Positions 43,411-54,261 of a stretch of 60,000 bases of DNA are shown piece after piece. Positions within the stretch are counted from its first letter, which is position 1; each line of letters starts with the position of its first letter. Both the position numbers and the translations under genes were made by a program. Origin of the DNA: Adiantum capillus-veneris (taxonomy: Eukaryota > Streptophyta > Polypodiopsida > Polypodiales > Pteridaceae). Where the stretch lies: NCBI GenBank assembly GCA_014529385.2, contig CM043967.1:3440001-3500000 (forward strand), given 5' to 3'. A model generated the notes under the pieces. The model did no database searches. It was given only the letters and a program-made list of their open reading frames with translations, and was not told where the DNA came from.

Positions 43411-44221
43411 AGACATTGAATACCCCAATGGCTACATGTGTAAAAATTAGCAAGAATGATTGCCCCAGATCGGATGATGAAAAGGTAGAGATGCAAAAGG
43501 TGCCATACTCTTAGGTAGTTGGCAGTCTCATGTTTGCCATGGTTAGCACATAACAAGATATTACATTTGCAATGAGAGTGGTCAGCAAGTATATAGAAAA
43601 ACCAAGCAGAAAGCATTGGGAAGCAGTAAAGCACATCTTGAGATACATCAAGGGTGGGTTCAAACAGCAATTGCTTACGCTTTGGGAATAGTGTTGCATC
43701 CATAGTTGGATACACTGATTCAAATCATGCGGGTTATGTGGACACTAGGAGAACCACATCTCGCTATTTTTTCTTGTTTGTTCGAGCGGCAGTTTCTTGG
43801 AGATCATGTCTCCAAAATTGCACTTCGTCTTCCACCATTGAGGCTGAGTATGTTGCAGTTTTTAATGTTAGTAAGGAAGCTGTATGGTTATCTTGTCTAG
43901 TGGGAGACCTTGGTACACACAATTTTCTAGTGCTACATTGTGACAACCAAAGTGCAATTGCGTTAGCAAAGAACCCCGTGTTTCATTCCAAGTCAAAACA
44001 CATCAAGGTCAGGTATCATGTGATATGGATATTTTGGCTAGCAAATGCACTGAGTTAGCCAAAGTTCACATGGATGACAACCCTGCGGATGCTCGTATCA
44101 ATAGATTAGCTACATAGCGGTTCGCAACATTGCATTGAGATGATGGGAGTAGCGTGAAGCCTCATGACACTTCACACCTGTACAGGTTTGTACTAACATA
44201 GCCCACTATGGATTTCAAGTG

Positions 44222-47200
44222 TAACTCTGCTATTTACTTTTTGTAGATATCAATCTACTCAAAACTGCTTGTTGGGATAAGCAATGGATATTTTGTGAAT
44301 TCTTCTAGCTATTGATTCTGATCAGCTATTTGTCCCTTCAATACATCGAGCGAGATCCTTTGCTTCTGAGCCAATGCTGCATTCCTTGGCACTTTGGTGG
44401 GCACGTTGGTATTGCTTTTCCTTTTGCTCCCAGGAAAGCTTGCTGCTTTGCACTATGCCCTCCTATACCTGCCTGGCCATCTTCTCTTTTTCATACATTT
44501 CTTTATGTTTTTCCAACTCTTCACTGACATGCTCTAGTAACTGAGAGTTCCTTTGGTGGAGGTCTTCTTCTAAGAGAGTGCTGGTTGCAACCAACTCCTT
44601 GTTTTTACTCTTGGTTTGCCCATCTCTTCCTGTACGGTGCCAGACACTAAGTTGAGATTCACGTTGTTTTCTTCTTCTCTCTCATACTTGAGAGTTATTT
44701 TTATGATCTCTTTGTTTAAATCCTTACCTAGCTTGGAGATCAGTGCTGCTTTGGCCATACTAGCGTTGATGATTGGCCCTTGATCAACAGCTTGTTTTGT
44801 CTCAGTGGTGTGTGAGGACAGACTCCTTGCTCTCTCTTTTCTTGATAAGCTTCATTTTTGGTGGAGAAAAAGTCTCGATCCCTTGCTCTTTCCTCTCTTC
44901 ACATGGAGTCTTTTTAAGAAAATGTATGGGTAGGGACTTTAGTCCTGCCCTCTGGCATTTCCTCCACATTTTTTGTATCATTTGAGCTGTATGGTTGACC
45001 TATCATCGTTGGGCTTTTGATACAGTTGGTAAACCAGACACCCTAAGGTGTTCTTGCATTTTACGCAAGCCTTCAAGATGGTTTACTCCGTCTTGTACCT
45101 GTTCTTCATTTTTTAAGTTCTAATCTTGTCCAATTGTCACGGGGTTTTCTTGCATTTTTTGTAAGCCCTCTGATTGATCATCTTTGCATGTTGTTTGCTT
45201 TGATGGTTTTGGTTCTGAGTTGGGTTCTTTTAAGAAAGAGGGTGGTAGCTCTATAGCATCATGGGCCTCTTCCTTGGTGTAGTCTACTATTAGCAGATCT
45301 TGGATGGTCCTTCTGGCCTGTTCTTCTTCGGTGAGTGGCCCATATGGAATTTCCTTCTTCATGCTTTCCCGGGGGTCTTGGCCTGTCTATTCTGATTGAA
45401 AGCTTGTAATGGTGGGTGGGATTACATGTGGATTAAGTTTGTGGGCACATGGCTTGGTATTTTGGGTTCTTGTTGTTGTGGAGTCTCCTGCTGCTACCCT
45501 TGCCCTGCATGTTCCTCTTGTTGGTAGATATGATTCATCATATCTATGACATTGTCATGATCTACAACTCCTCCTTTGTTGTGGTCTCAACATGTGGTTG
45601 GCGGTCTATATTCCTTTTTGTCCTGAGCTCGTTTGTGGAGGTATCTTCCTCAAGCTGATCCTACTTTGTCTTCTGCTAGTCTTTTTGATGTTTGGCCGAT
45701 TTGTTCTTTAATTTTGTCCCTCATCATATACAATAGGTTTTGGGCCTACTCTTCCTTTCTTGTTTTTTCTGTATCTCTTTTTCTTTGAGCAGCCTCTCTT
45801 TGTTTTTTTTTCTCTCTTCCTCTGCTTTTAGCTTCCTTTCCTTATCATCCCTTGCCTTTTGTTCTCTTTGCTTGACCCTCCTAGTAGTGAACGCCGACAT
45901 TGGCTTCCTTTCCTAAGTAGTGGGATCCAACTGTTGGAGCTCAATCTTCTCTTCATCGGTCTCTGATCCAACTGATTCAGAGTTGTTGGCCCCTTTGCCT
46001 CTCACATATTCTGATTTAGTTGTCCTTGTAGCTCTACTGGGACATGCAGGTGTGGATGGTGTTGACCCCTTCTTGGTTTTTGGTTGACATACTCTTTTTG
46101 CCCATTCATTTGAGTTTGGGGCATCTTCTAATGATCTCGCTCTTCGATTATGCAAGCCGCCATTTTGGTTAAGAACTCGGCTCCCTCGAGGTGTGGGATG
46201 CCGGATGGTTTAGCCCACTTCTTTTTCTCTACTACTACTACTACTACTACTACTACGAGATGGTCGAAGCCCCATTTGGCTAAATCTACAGGTGCATGCT
46301 TATATTGTGGTACTAATTTGTGGAATGTCGAGGCTAAATTTTTGTCAAGCCTTGTATATATGGTTTTCCTGTCAAAGTGGAGGTGGTGGTGCAAAACCCT
46401 CATCAAATGTTATGTCCTCCTTACCTGAATGTTGCTAAATGTTGGCAGCTTCATAGTATAAAAAATTCTCGTCGGCATAGCCTTGAGGCTTAATTGGTTC
46501 TCCCCTTAGCAATTTTGTGATTTTTGCCATGGAATCCGGGGTGATTTCTACTATGACCTTCTCTCCGTCAGTCTTTGTAAGGGTTTCCATCATCCTATCT
46601 TGATCCACCTTCCATAGAGTGGTGATCGATTCATGAGCTCTTCTATAATCAGCTCATACGATTGGTTCGGAGAGGAAATCCTCAATTCCTAGCGTTGATA
46701 TAGCTCTATCAGCATTTTGAGGTATGTATGCAATGGTATTTAAGTCCTTGGGCATTTGTGGTTCCTCCCACCTCTTTCCTTGCTCGCCCTTCCATGGAAT
46801 TGAAAACCCTGAGGCCATGCTGAGTTTGAATGGCCTCGTTGACGTAACAAGCTATGGACCCTATGATGTGGTCCATGTCGATTTGGTAGATTTCCTTTTC
46901 TTTGAGCTTGTAGATGCGTCGATTTCACATTTTCTTGGGAGTATCTGAACCTGTGGTAAACAAATGACAAAACTCCAATTTTTAACTGGATAATCATCAA
47001 ATGTCAGTTAGTGCTCTGAAAGTTAGTTGGTTAATATCTTGAACTTAGAGTGTCCAATTCTGACATGTGAGGTGTCTTTGGAATGGCCTTGAGTTGTTCT
47101 TCATCTTGGTCAACTCCCATCCCCAAAATCTGGCAAGTGGCAGCAACCACGATAGGTGTCATATTTGTGCCAAATCAGACATTCTCTCATAATTTGTATG

Positions 47201-47318
47201 TTCACCTCTCCCCCGATCCCATCCATGCTATGCATGATCAATTTGGACACCTGAAACTTCAAATTAGGTCCAAAAAGTTTATAAACTCCTTTTAACTTGG
47301 TCCTTCCGAGGTTAAGTT
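44222..47318 (-). pseudogene. Degenerate coding remnants of unknown identity (minus strand)
   Basis: Several short open blocks on the minus strand line up as a decayed coding region. They include 46406-46128 (ALFHKL/KWGFDH-like, then a Val run from (ACT)n), 46155-45913 (Ser/Thr/Lys-rich, KTKKGSTPSTPAC), 45362-45120 (Glu/Lys-rich, GPLTEEEQARRTIQDLL) and 44758-44570 (ALISKLGKDLNKEII), with Lys/Glu-rich coiled-coil-like stretches between. I recognise no domain and cannot tell whether this was a gag-like protein or a host gene. The last 300 bp (47000-47318) hold nothing I can identify. Boundaries are approximate. Confidence 0.4.
46231..46256. repeat. (ACT)n trinucleotide repeat
   Basis: About eight ACT units. 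In the minus frame they encode a run of Val. Confidence 0.9.
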
Positions 47319-49691
47319 GGTCATTACGAATTTACAGTGATGGCTTTTGGACTTACGAATGCTCCTGCAACTTTCAATCGTCTGATGCACGATATCTTTA
47401 GAGAATTCTTGGATGATTTTGTCCTAGTATTCTTTGACGATATCTTAATTTATTCCAAATTAGAGGAAGAGCATGAAGGACATGTTAGGAAAGTGTTAGA
47501 CCTTTTACGCCGAAATAAGTTGTATGCAAAGAAAAGCAAATGTACCTTCTTTACCCCTAAGGTCTGTTACTTAGGGTTTATCATTTCACCTGAAGGAGTC
47601 TCTGTTGACCCTGACAAAGTCAAAGATATTGTGGAATGGCCTCAACCCACTTCACAAACCGAAGTCAGAGGGTTCTTAGGTATCACAGGGTGGTACAGGA
47701 TCTTTGTAAAGGACTATGCTCTTAAAGCTGCACCACTAACCGACTTGCTAAAGAAAGGAGCAACGATACTTTGGGAAGAAAAACATGAATCTTGCTTCAA
47801 ACAGCTTAAGGAGTATCTTGCTTCAGAACCTCTCTTAAAACTTCCAAACTTCACCCAAGAATTCGAGGTGATCACAGATGCTAGTAAACTTGCATTAGGA
47901 GGAGTCCTTACTCAAGAAGGAAGGCCTGTAGCTTATACTTCTCGGAAGCTTAGGATTCATGAAGTGAATTATGCTACACATGATTTAGAATTGCTAGCAG
48001 TTATTCATGCTCTCAAGCTATGGAGACATTATCTATTGGGACGCAAATTCCAGTTGGTAACAGATCACAATAGTCTTAAGTGGATTTTTACCCAACCTAA
48101 CCTTAACATGAGACAGACGAGATGGATAGAGCTCATGCACAAATATGATTTCGATATTAAATTTAGACCAGGTAAGGATAATGTTGTGGCAGATGCCCTA
48201 AGCCGTAAAGCTTTTCTGGGGGCAATTTCCATGGCTAACAACCCTATTTTAGACAAGGTCTCCTATGCTACTGTCAGAGATGCAGATTACCAGATGCTTG
48301 CTAGTATCCTACGTGAAGAGAGGGTATCATCAAATCAGTCTAAACCTCTACATTACTCCTTAGAAGATGGGAAAATTTACTATAGGAATCGACTATGCAT
48401 ACCTAAGGATTCTACCCTAAGGAATTCTATCCTATATGAAGCACATGATGGCCCAACTTCAGGACATCCAGGTTATGCCAAAACCATCAATGCAATTCGC
48501 AGAAGTTACTATTGGCAAGGTATGAAGGGTGATGTCCTTCGCTATGTCAAGCAGTGTTTGTCTTGTCAAAGGATTAAGGCAGAGAGACTAAAGATGCCAG
48601 GTAAATTACATCCTTTAGATATTCCACAAATGAAATGGGAATGTATTAGCATGGACTTTATCATCGGGTTTCCTTCTGTCCAAGCTGGCTATGATTCAAT
48701 CATGGTCATAGTCGACTTGCTTACTAAAGTGGCTCACTTAATCCTAGTCAAGACAACCTTTACAGCTTCAGATATTGCTCGTCTGTTTGTGAAGGAGGTT
48801 TTCAGAATTCATGGTTTACCCAAGAGGATTGTCAGTGATCGTGATGCCAAGTTTACTTCAAAGTTTTGGGTATCATTGTTTCAAGCTATTGGAACCCAAT
48901 TATGTTTTAGTACTTCTTATCATCCTCAAACTGATGGCCAAACTGAAAGAGTTAATCAAGTAATTGAAGACATCCTTAGAGCCTACTGCAATAGGGAACC
49001 TCGCAAGTGGATTCAATACCTACCCTTGGTAGAGTATGCATACAATTCCTCTACTCATAGAAGTATTGGAATGACACCTTTTAATGCTCTTTATGGTCAA
49101 GAATGTTTATCACCTCTTAACTTTTCTGACCCCACTATAAGGGTAAAAGCCTCAAAGAAAATGCTTGAAGAAATGGAAGCTCAAACCAAAGCTATTCGAA
49201 GGGATATTCAAGCGGCTCAAGATCGACAAAAGAAGTACGCCGACTTAAAAAGATCTGATCGGATTTTCAAAGAAGGTGACAAAGTTTTCTTACGAGTAAA
49301 GCCCAAAAAGATCAATCTATCTCTCGGAAGGTATAAGAAGCTTAGCTACCGATATTGTGGACCTTACGAAATAATCAAGGTTGTAAGTGATCAAGCTTAT
49401 AGACTAAAACTCCCTTCTCATCTCAAAGTGCATGATGTATTTCATGTAAGTCTGTTAAAACCTTATGTATATAACCCTGACCATGTCCTTGATGATGAGC
49501 AAATCATTTTACCTGCTCAAGATGTTCTACAACTCCAGCCTGATACTATCCTAGAAACTCGAGAGAGAAAGCTTAGGAATAGATCCATCAAAGAACATCT
49601 TATCTTATGGAAGGATTTCCCTATAGAAGATGCTACTTGGGAAGATGAGACATCCCTTCTTAAGGATTACCCTTCACTGTTCTTGAGATGA
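47319..49691 (+). CDS. 5'-truncated Ty3/gypsy pol with long open frame: RT end, RNase H, integrase, chromodomain-like tail
   Basis: Homology starts at GHYEFTVMAFGLTNAPATF (47319). Gag, protease and the first RT motifs are missing, so there is no native start and the frame's first ATG is at 47340. RT keeps VFFDDILIYS (about residues 31-40). RNase H has TDASKLALGG and ADALSRK (about 180-290). Integrase has the His/Cys region (SGHPG...CLSCQRIK, about 375-408) and a core with MDFIIGF, SDRDAKF and ERVNQ (440-540). The C-terminus (about 740-772) has LILWKDFPIEDATWEDE, a chromodomain-like motif of plant chromoviruses. About 784 codons are unbroken, unlike the other gypsy here, so decay is recent or only 5' truncation has occurred. 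Confidence 0.9.
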   Translation, partial: GHYEFTVMAFGLTNAPATFNRLMHDIFREFLDDFVLVFFDDILIYSKLEEEHEGHVRKVLDLLRRNKLYAKKSKCTFFTPKVCYLGFIISPEGVSVDPDKVKDIVEWPQPTSQTEVRGFLGITGWYRIFVKDYALKAAPLTDLLKKGATILWEEKHESCFKQLKEYLASEPLLKLPNFTQEFEVITDASKLALGGVLTQEGRPVAYTSRKLRIHEVNYATHDLELLAVIHALKLWRHYLLGRKFQLVTDHNSLKWIFTQPNLNMRQTRWIELMHKYDFDIKFRPGKDNVVADALSRKAFLGAISMANNPILDKVSYATVRDADYQMLASILREERVSSNQSKPLHYSLEDGKIYYRNRLCIPKDSTLRNSILYEAHDGPTSGHPGYAKTINAIRRSYYWQGMKGDVLRYVKQCLSCQRIKAERLKMPGKLHPLDIPQMKWECISMDFIIGFPSVQAGYDSIMVIVDLLTKVAHLILVKTTFTASDIARLFVKEVFRIHGLPKRIVSDRDAKFTSKFWVSLFQAIGTQLCFSTSYHPQTDGQTERVNQVIEDILRAYCNREPRKWIQYLPLVEYAYNSSTHRSIGMTPFNALYGQECLSPLNFSDPTIRVKASKKMLEEMEAQTKAIRRDIQAAQDRQKKYADLKRSDRIFKEGDKVFLRVKPKKINLSLGRYKKLSYRYCGPYEIIKVVSDQAYRLKLPSHLKVHDVFHVSLLKPYVYNPDHVLDDEQIILPAQDVLQLQPDTILETRERKLRNRSIKEHLILWKDFPIEDATWEDETSLLKDYPSLFLR

Positions 49692-49708
49692 GGACATCTC
49701 AAATTCTA

Positions 49709-49721
49709 AGTTGGGGAGATT
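49709..49721 (+). promoter_or_regulatory. Polypurine tract of the truncated gypsy
   Basis: AAGTTGGGGAGAT directly before TGTAAGGTC, 18 bp after the stop codon. Confidence 0.75.
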
Positions 49722-50189
49722 GTAAGGTCTTTACTTTCAAATTTCACACAAGTTCTATTACGCAATTGAATCTTTTTAACCATCACTCATTATTTAAGAT
49801 ATTCAAGTTCAAATTATGAATCGTAGGTTGAAAAAACTTAGAATTTAAAATTTACGCTACAAAATTCTGACATGTTTAGCTATATGAATCACTAACTAAC
49901 TTATTGCAAGACTTATTTACTGATTGTAAAATTTTCTTTTACTACTGTAAAGTTAATATAAGACTGTAAAGTTAAACTTGAAAATGTAAAGTAAATTATC
50001 ATTAAAGAAATAAATAAAATAATTATAAAGACAAAAGAATACATAGGGATGACAAATGAAGGCACATGGATCACATAGGAGGGGACAAAGTGGAACACAC
50101 TATCACATGGAAAGGAGTGGCCTTATCTTTTGATGATAATGACAAAGTGGTCAAGCTCATGGGTACAACAAGGGTACCAAAAACGCGGA

Positions 50190-50297
50190 TATGATTTTTG
50201 AAAAAAAAAAATTTAAAAATTAAAAAATATTTTTAATTTTTTTTAAAAAAAAATATTTTTTATAAAAAAAAATAATTTTTTTTTAAAAGAAAAAAAG
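50190..50297. repeat. Long pure A/T tract
   Basis: About 105 bases of alternating A-runs and T-runs (nearly no G or C), just upstream of the LTR TATA box. Parts are self-complementary. Confidence 0.9.
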
Positions 50298-50317
50298 TTG
50301 GACGTTTTTCTTTCTGC

Positions 50318-50326
50318 TATAAATAG
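50318..50326 (+). promoter_or_regulatory. TATA box of the gypsy LTR promoter
   Basis: TATAAATAG, a near-consensus plant TATA box, about 600 bp into the LTR. The minisatellite lies downstream and would be transcribed. Confidence 0.65.
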
Positions 50327-50451
50327 AGCATCCATGCTCACACTTTGGACATAGAGATTGCCTCTATAGCGCTCACGAAGTGCTGCCACTTCGCTTAGAG
50401 AGAAGGCGTCCACAAACCACTAAGAGAGCAAAAACTCTAGTGGACTAATAA

Positions 50452-51420
50452 GGTGTGTATTAATTGAGCATTCAATTAGTTTTAAGAAGGATATGCGTGT
50501 ATGTGTGCTATCTCTTACTCTAATCTCTCTAATAGATTAATAAGATTCAATTAGTTATGTGTGTGTGTGTGCTATCTATTACTTTAATCTCTAATAGATT
50601 AGTAAGATTCAATTAGTTATGTGTATGTGTGCTATCTCTTACTCTAATCTCTAATAGATTAGTAAGATTCAATTAGATGTGTGTGTGTGTGTGTGTGTGT
50701 TATCTTTTACTCTAATCTCCCTAATAGATTAGTAAGATTCAATTAGTTATGTGTGTGTGTGTGCTATCTATTATTACTCTAATCTTCTAATAGATTAGTA
50801 AGATTCAATTAGCTTTAAGAAGGATATGTGTGTGTGTGTGTGTGAGTGTGTTATCTCTTACTCTAATCTCTCTAATAGATTAGTAAGATTCAATTAGCCA
50901 TGTGTGTATGTGTGTGTGTGTGTGCTATCTCTTACTCTAATCTCTCTAATAGATTAGTAAGATTCAATTAGTTATGTGTGTGTGTGTGCTAGTGCAATTA
51001 GTAAGATTCAATTAGTTATGTGTGTGTGTGTGCTATCTATTATTACTCTAATCTTCTAATAGATTAGTAAGATTCAATTAGCTTTAAGAAGGATATGTGT
51101 GTGTGTGAGTGTGTTATCTTTTACTCTAATCTCCCTAATAGATTAGTAAGATTCAATTAGTTATGTGTGTGTGTGTGCTATCTATTATTACTCTAATCTT
51201 CTAATAGATTAGTAAGATTCAATTAGCTTTAAGAAGGATATGTTTGTGTGTGTGTGAGTGTGTTATCTTTTACTCTAATCTCCCTAATAGATTGGTGAGA
51301 TTCAATTAGCTTTAGAAAAGTATGTGTGTGTGTTCTTCTTTACTCTAATCTTTCTAATGGATTAGTAAGATTCAATTAAATTTAGAAAAGATGTGTGTGT
51401 TTTCTTTTACTCCAATCTCT
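50452..51420. repeat. LTR minisatellite, about 13 imperfect units of 60-100 bp
   Basis: Each unit contains CTCTAATAGATTAGTAAG, ATTCAATTAG and a variable TG run followed by CTATCT(A/C)TTACT. Units differ mainly in TG number and in presence of TTTAAGAAGGATATG. Confidence 0.92.
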
Positions 51421-51880
51421 TTAAGTATATCTACTCTCTCTAGTTAGTAGATCTTCACTATTAACTTATGTATAGTTAATTGAAAGTTAATACATAAGAG
51501 AACTCATCATATTCTTATTATACATGATGAAATTCTCATTCACCAATGTTATTATCAATTAGGTTAAATAGAATTTTGAATAATACTAAAAATTGATTTA
51601 GTTGAAGTATAGAAATTAAAGTTAGAATTGGATTAGAAATGTCATGCATAAAAGTAATGCATTCCTAAACTTTCACTCGTAATTTACACACTTAATTTTT
51701 GATTAATTAAGATTAGCAAATATTTGATGTATAGAAATTAGATGTAGAACAACAACACTAAGTGTGAATCCGAGTTGGCGAGAGTTTAAATTACAGACTC
51801 TCTTTAAAAACAAGGAGATTACTAGGGAAATTGACCAATTTAAAGTTCTAAGTGTATAACATAAGTGTAGTACAAAAAAA

Positions 51881-52003
51881 ATGGCTCCAAAGCGTGCTCG
51901 AACCCAAGGCGCTAATGATCATGAAGCTGGTACAAGTAACGGAGGAATCCCTGCGGAAAATGCTATGTCTCCACCAATCGGACCAATCGGAGCTATGGTA
52001 CAG
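51881..52003 (+). pseudogene. Gag N-terminal fragment after the gypsy LTR
   Basis: About 40 codons start MAPKRARTQGANDHE and run to GPIGAMVQ, a basic then Pro/Gly-rich N-terminus typical of chromovirus gag. It ends at CAG/GTTAGT, which resembles a plant splice donor, and gag similarity stops there. The frame reads on to 52075 without further likeness. Either an intron starts here or a break joins unrelated sequence. Confidence 0.45.
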
Positions 52004-53094
52004 GTTAGTATTGCAGTTTCAAGTTATGCATCATTGCATATGCGAGACCATAGGAATATATTATTCACCTTATGAAAAGAAAACACGGACCGAAACCACG
52101 GGGCTTAACCCCAAGAAACGCGTCATATGTTTGACAAGTAGGAAAGATTGTCTGGTTAAACTGGTTGCTATAGGAAAGAATGTTTGTCCAAAACCTTCGG
52201 TATGGTTTCTCTCAAGTCTCTCTACTTATTAGCGCTGGTATTATGTGGCAGTTGCCGAGGCGTGAGATGACGCCCAGGATGGCACCACTGATGCTGTGGT
52301 GGGAGTACACCCAGATTAGCCCAGCTGGATACTGCAGTTTTGTTTTGCCGTGGCGTGAGGATGACGCCCAGATTGGCACCGTTGTTGTTGTGACGGGAGT
52401 ATGTCCAGATTAGCACAACGAGTACTTGTCGAGCGGTATAGGACGCTCATGAGGACAAGGGTTTTTATAAATAATGTATATACCGATCGGACATAATAGC
52501 GCCAGTAGAGATTCTTGAGTGAATCTAATCCAAGGGTTGTTGGTTTAAAATTGGACGACTTCTTGTTTGACAATTGTTTGTAATACTGTTTAAAGGGTTG
52601 GTTTAACGAACAAGTATCATAAATAAAGTAAAGGAACATGTATGTTTAAACAGTGTGGTAGTAATTAGATAACAAAAGAAGGGTGAGTGTGGTGTGGAAA
52701 GTGGGAGAATGATACCCCGACGGTATCATTCTATGGACGGGTGGACCCGATGAGTCGGGTAACTTTCCAACGCTAGATTTTTTTTTTTTTTTGGTCATAA
52801 ATCTTAAAAGAGATAAACCTTGGCGGCTGTGCTTCTGAAACATGGAGAAAAAAGCGCACAGGTTGGCCACTCTAAGATTTATACGTTTAGGTATAATTGA
52901 TTATAGATAGTTTTTAGATAGGGTTATGGTGGTCAGGCTCCGCCATAGCGAGATAGGACCAATCCTTCACTAACGGTTCATGCCCGTGGCTACGTAGTAG
53001 CTAAGGCAATGTCCGTTGGTTTTTCCTTATTAGGATTGGAGACCTATCAAAGGTACTCCGCTCCTCTCGACAAGGGGCTGGGACCTCACATCAC

Positions 53095-53096
<2 letters not shown>
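52004..53096. other. Unassigned sequence, repeat-derived in appearance
   Basis: No gene recognised. It holds two imperfect copies of a roughly 100-bp unit with TGACGCCCAG(A/G)ATTGGCACC-like cores (about 52256-52425), a 10-bp-arm hairpin (GAATGATACC...GGTATCATTC at 52707-52731), and a T16 run at about 52777-52792. The T-run could be the poly(A) tail of a minus-strand element. Confidence 0.35.

Positions 53097-53150
<54 letters not shown>
53097..53150. repeat. (GA)n microsatellite at the LINE edge
   Basis: About 27 GA units. On the LINE strand this reads (TC)n directly after ATAATAAAATCTA, so it may be the LINE 3' tail or a simple repeat beside it. Confidence 0.9.
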
Positions 53151-53154
<4 letters not shown>

Positions 53155-53374
53155 TTTTATTATCATCCTTGGAGGTCAAATATGATCTCTGGGACCAAAG
53201 TTACATGTGATGTAGTATGTGTATGGCTGATGAGTGACTCTCGATGCTCCAAAATTGTGGTGATGAGAGTCGCAATGGAGAGCCCACACCGTGGGTGGGA
53301 GAGGAAAGTGTGTAGATCTAAGTTATGGCTGAAAATGTGAGAGAAGCAAGTTTGAATGTGACCAAAAACTAAGC

Positions 53375-53895
53375 ACTCTAGTAGTGTGTGGTACTCAGAC
53401 TCTCAAACTTGCAGTGAGCATAATGTGCACAATCGATTTGACTCTTCTCCATTGCCCCAACGCCCTATCTCGCATAGAAGGAAATGAGAGCTAAGCCAAA
53501 TGGTTGCGATAGTGCGTATTGCCGACAAGGGGATAGGCTAAAGCATGTAAGTGTGTTTACAATTTCCTCTTTCAGCAAAGAACATGGTTTTGTAGTTGGG
53601 GGCAATATGGGTGGTGTAATGTATGAAGCGTGACCCACAGGATTTCTCCCAAGCCGTAATACATTGGCATTGTAGAAAAGCTTCATTCACTTGGGAGTCA
53701 ATTGAAGCATCATGTAGCAAGTGTAATGTAGACCATCTCCCAAACCACTTCTTTATGCCTTGCATCCATCCCGTGCTCAAGATCTTGCTCTTATGCATCT
53801 TTTGAACGTTTTTTCTTGCTTCCCATGCAATTGTAGGAAGTCGATCTGAGGGGTTTTGACGCATCTTTATCATGTAATCCATAACCCTTTCCATG
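53375..53895 (-). pseudogene. LINE ORF2 C-terminal remnant with zinc finger
   Basis: Open from 53900 to 53538 (MERVMDYMIKMRQNPSD...), then degenerate. Near 53440-53375 a CTLCSLQ...ESEYHTLLEC pattern matches the Cys2-His-Cys finger found after RT in plant LINEs, with one stop inside. Confidence 0.7.
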
Positions 53896-53900
53896 CCCAT

Positions 53901-54223
53901 TGTTAGGAATTGGATTGAGCTAGCTATGGTGGATGAAAGAGAAACATAGCGTCAATGTGTGAGTGTGTGTGTGTAAGCAAGATTATCACTCAAGTGAATT
54001 AGGTTCCAAGATAGAATTAGCTTGGACTCATAAACACAATCTTGAGTATTGACTTAGCTTAGCACAAGCTCACCATAGACAAGCATGTAGTGCAAAATAG
54101 AGTTGTGTTTATTCATTCATGAAATGAGCTTTAAGTAGCTCTACAGCCTTGCTCCACAGTGTGTGGGATAAATCCACTCTCCTCTCCTTGACTCACACTT
54201 TAGGACAAAGCTCACACTTTACA
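53901..54223 (-). repeat. 3' LTR of the gag-only copia
   Basis: 323 bp, differs from the partner at roughly a dozen positions. Confidence 0.92.
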
Positions 54224-54237
54224 ATCCTCCCCTTGAG
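54224..54237 (-). promoter_or_regulatory. Polypurine tract of the gag-only copia
   Basis: Minus strand reads CTCAAGGGGAGGAT before TGTAAAGTG, the LTR start. Confidence 0.8.
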
Positions 54238-54261
54238 GTTTGGACTATGACAAGGTACTGA

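Larger units (their letters stand above)
41812..44221 (+). pseudogene. 5'-truncated second copia copy: integrase, RT, RNase H remnants
   Basis: Starts in the integrase core right after the 3' LTR (VENQSGKKLKAFRTDNGGEY). It continues through the integrase C-terminus (FGCEEFSHVPRELRQKLDP), RT (ARLVAKGFKQKKGINF, LILYVDDMLIAW with catalytic YVDD) and RNase H (VGYTDSNHAGYVDTRRTTS, HCDNQSAIALAKNP). Stops and shifts are frequent. The end resembles the PPT-proximal part of the neighbour (GGATTTCAAGTG) but no LTR follows: unrelated sequence starts at 44222. Gag and protease are absent. Confidence 0.85.
49722..51756 (+). repeat. 3' LTR of the truncated gypsy (right end uncertain)
   Basis: Starts TGTAAGGTC after the PPT. 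It contains an A/T tract, a TATA box (50318) and a long minisatellite. The right end is not clear. I place it at the ACAACAACA before CTAAGTGTG because gag-like sequence starts at 51881, but no convincing PBS follows. Confidence 0.55.

Noticed and set aside
50452-51420. CRISPR-like regular repeats
   Set aside because: Units are imperfect, spacers are TG runs, and the array sits inside a plant LTR.
52735-52775. Hammerhead-ribozyme-like GATGAGTC stretch
   Set aside because: The conserved CTGATGA is not exact and the GAAA core is missing (GGGTAAC instead), so the fold is not supported. CTGATGA at 53228 and 54796 also lack the GAAA partner.
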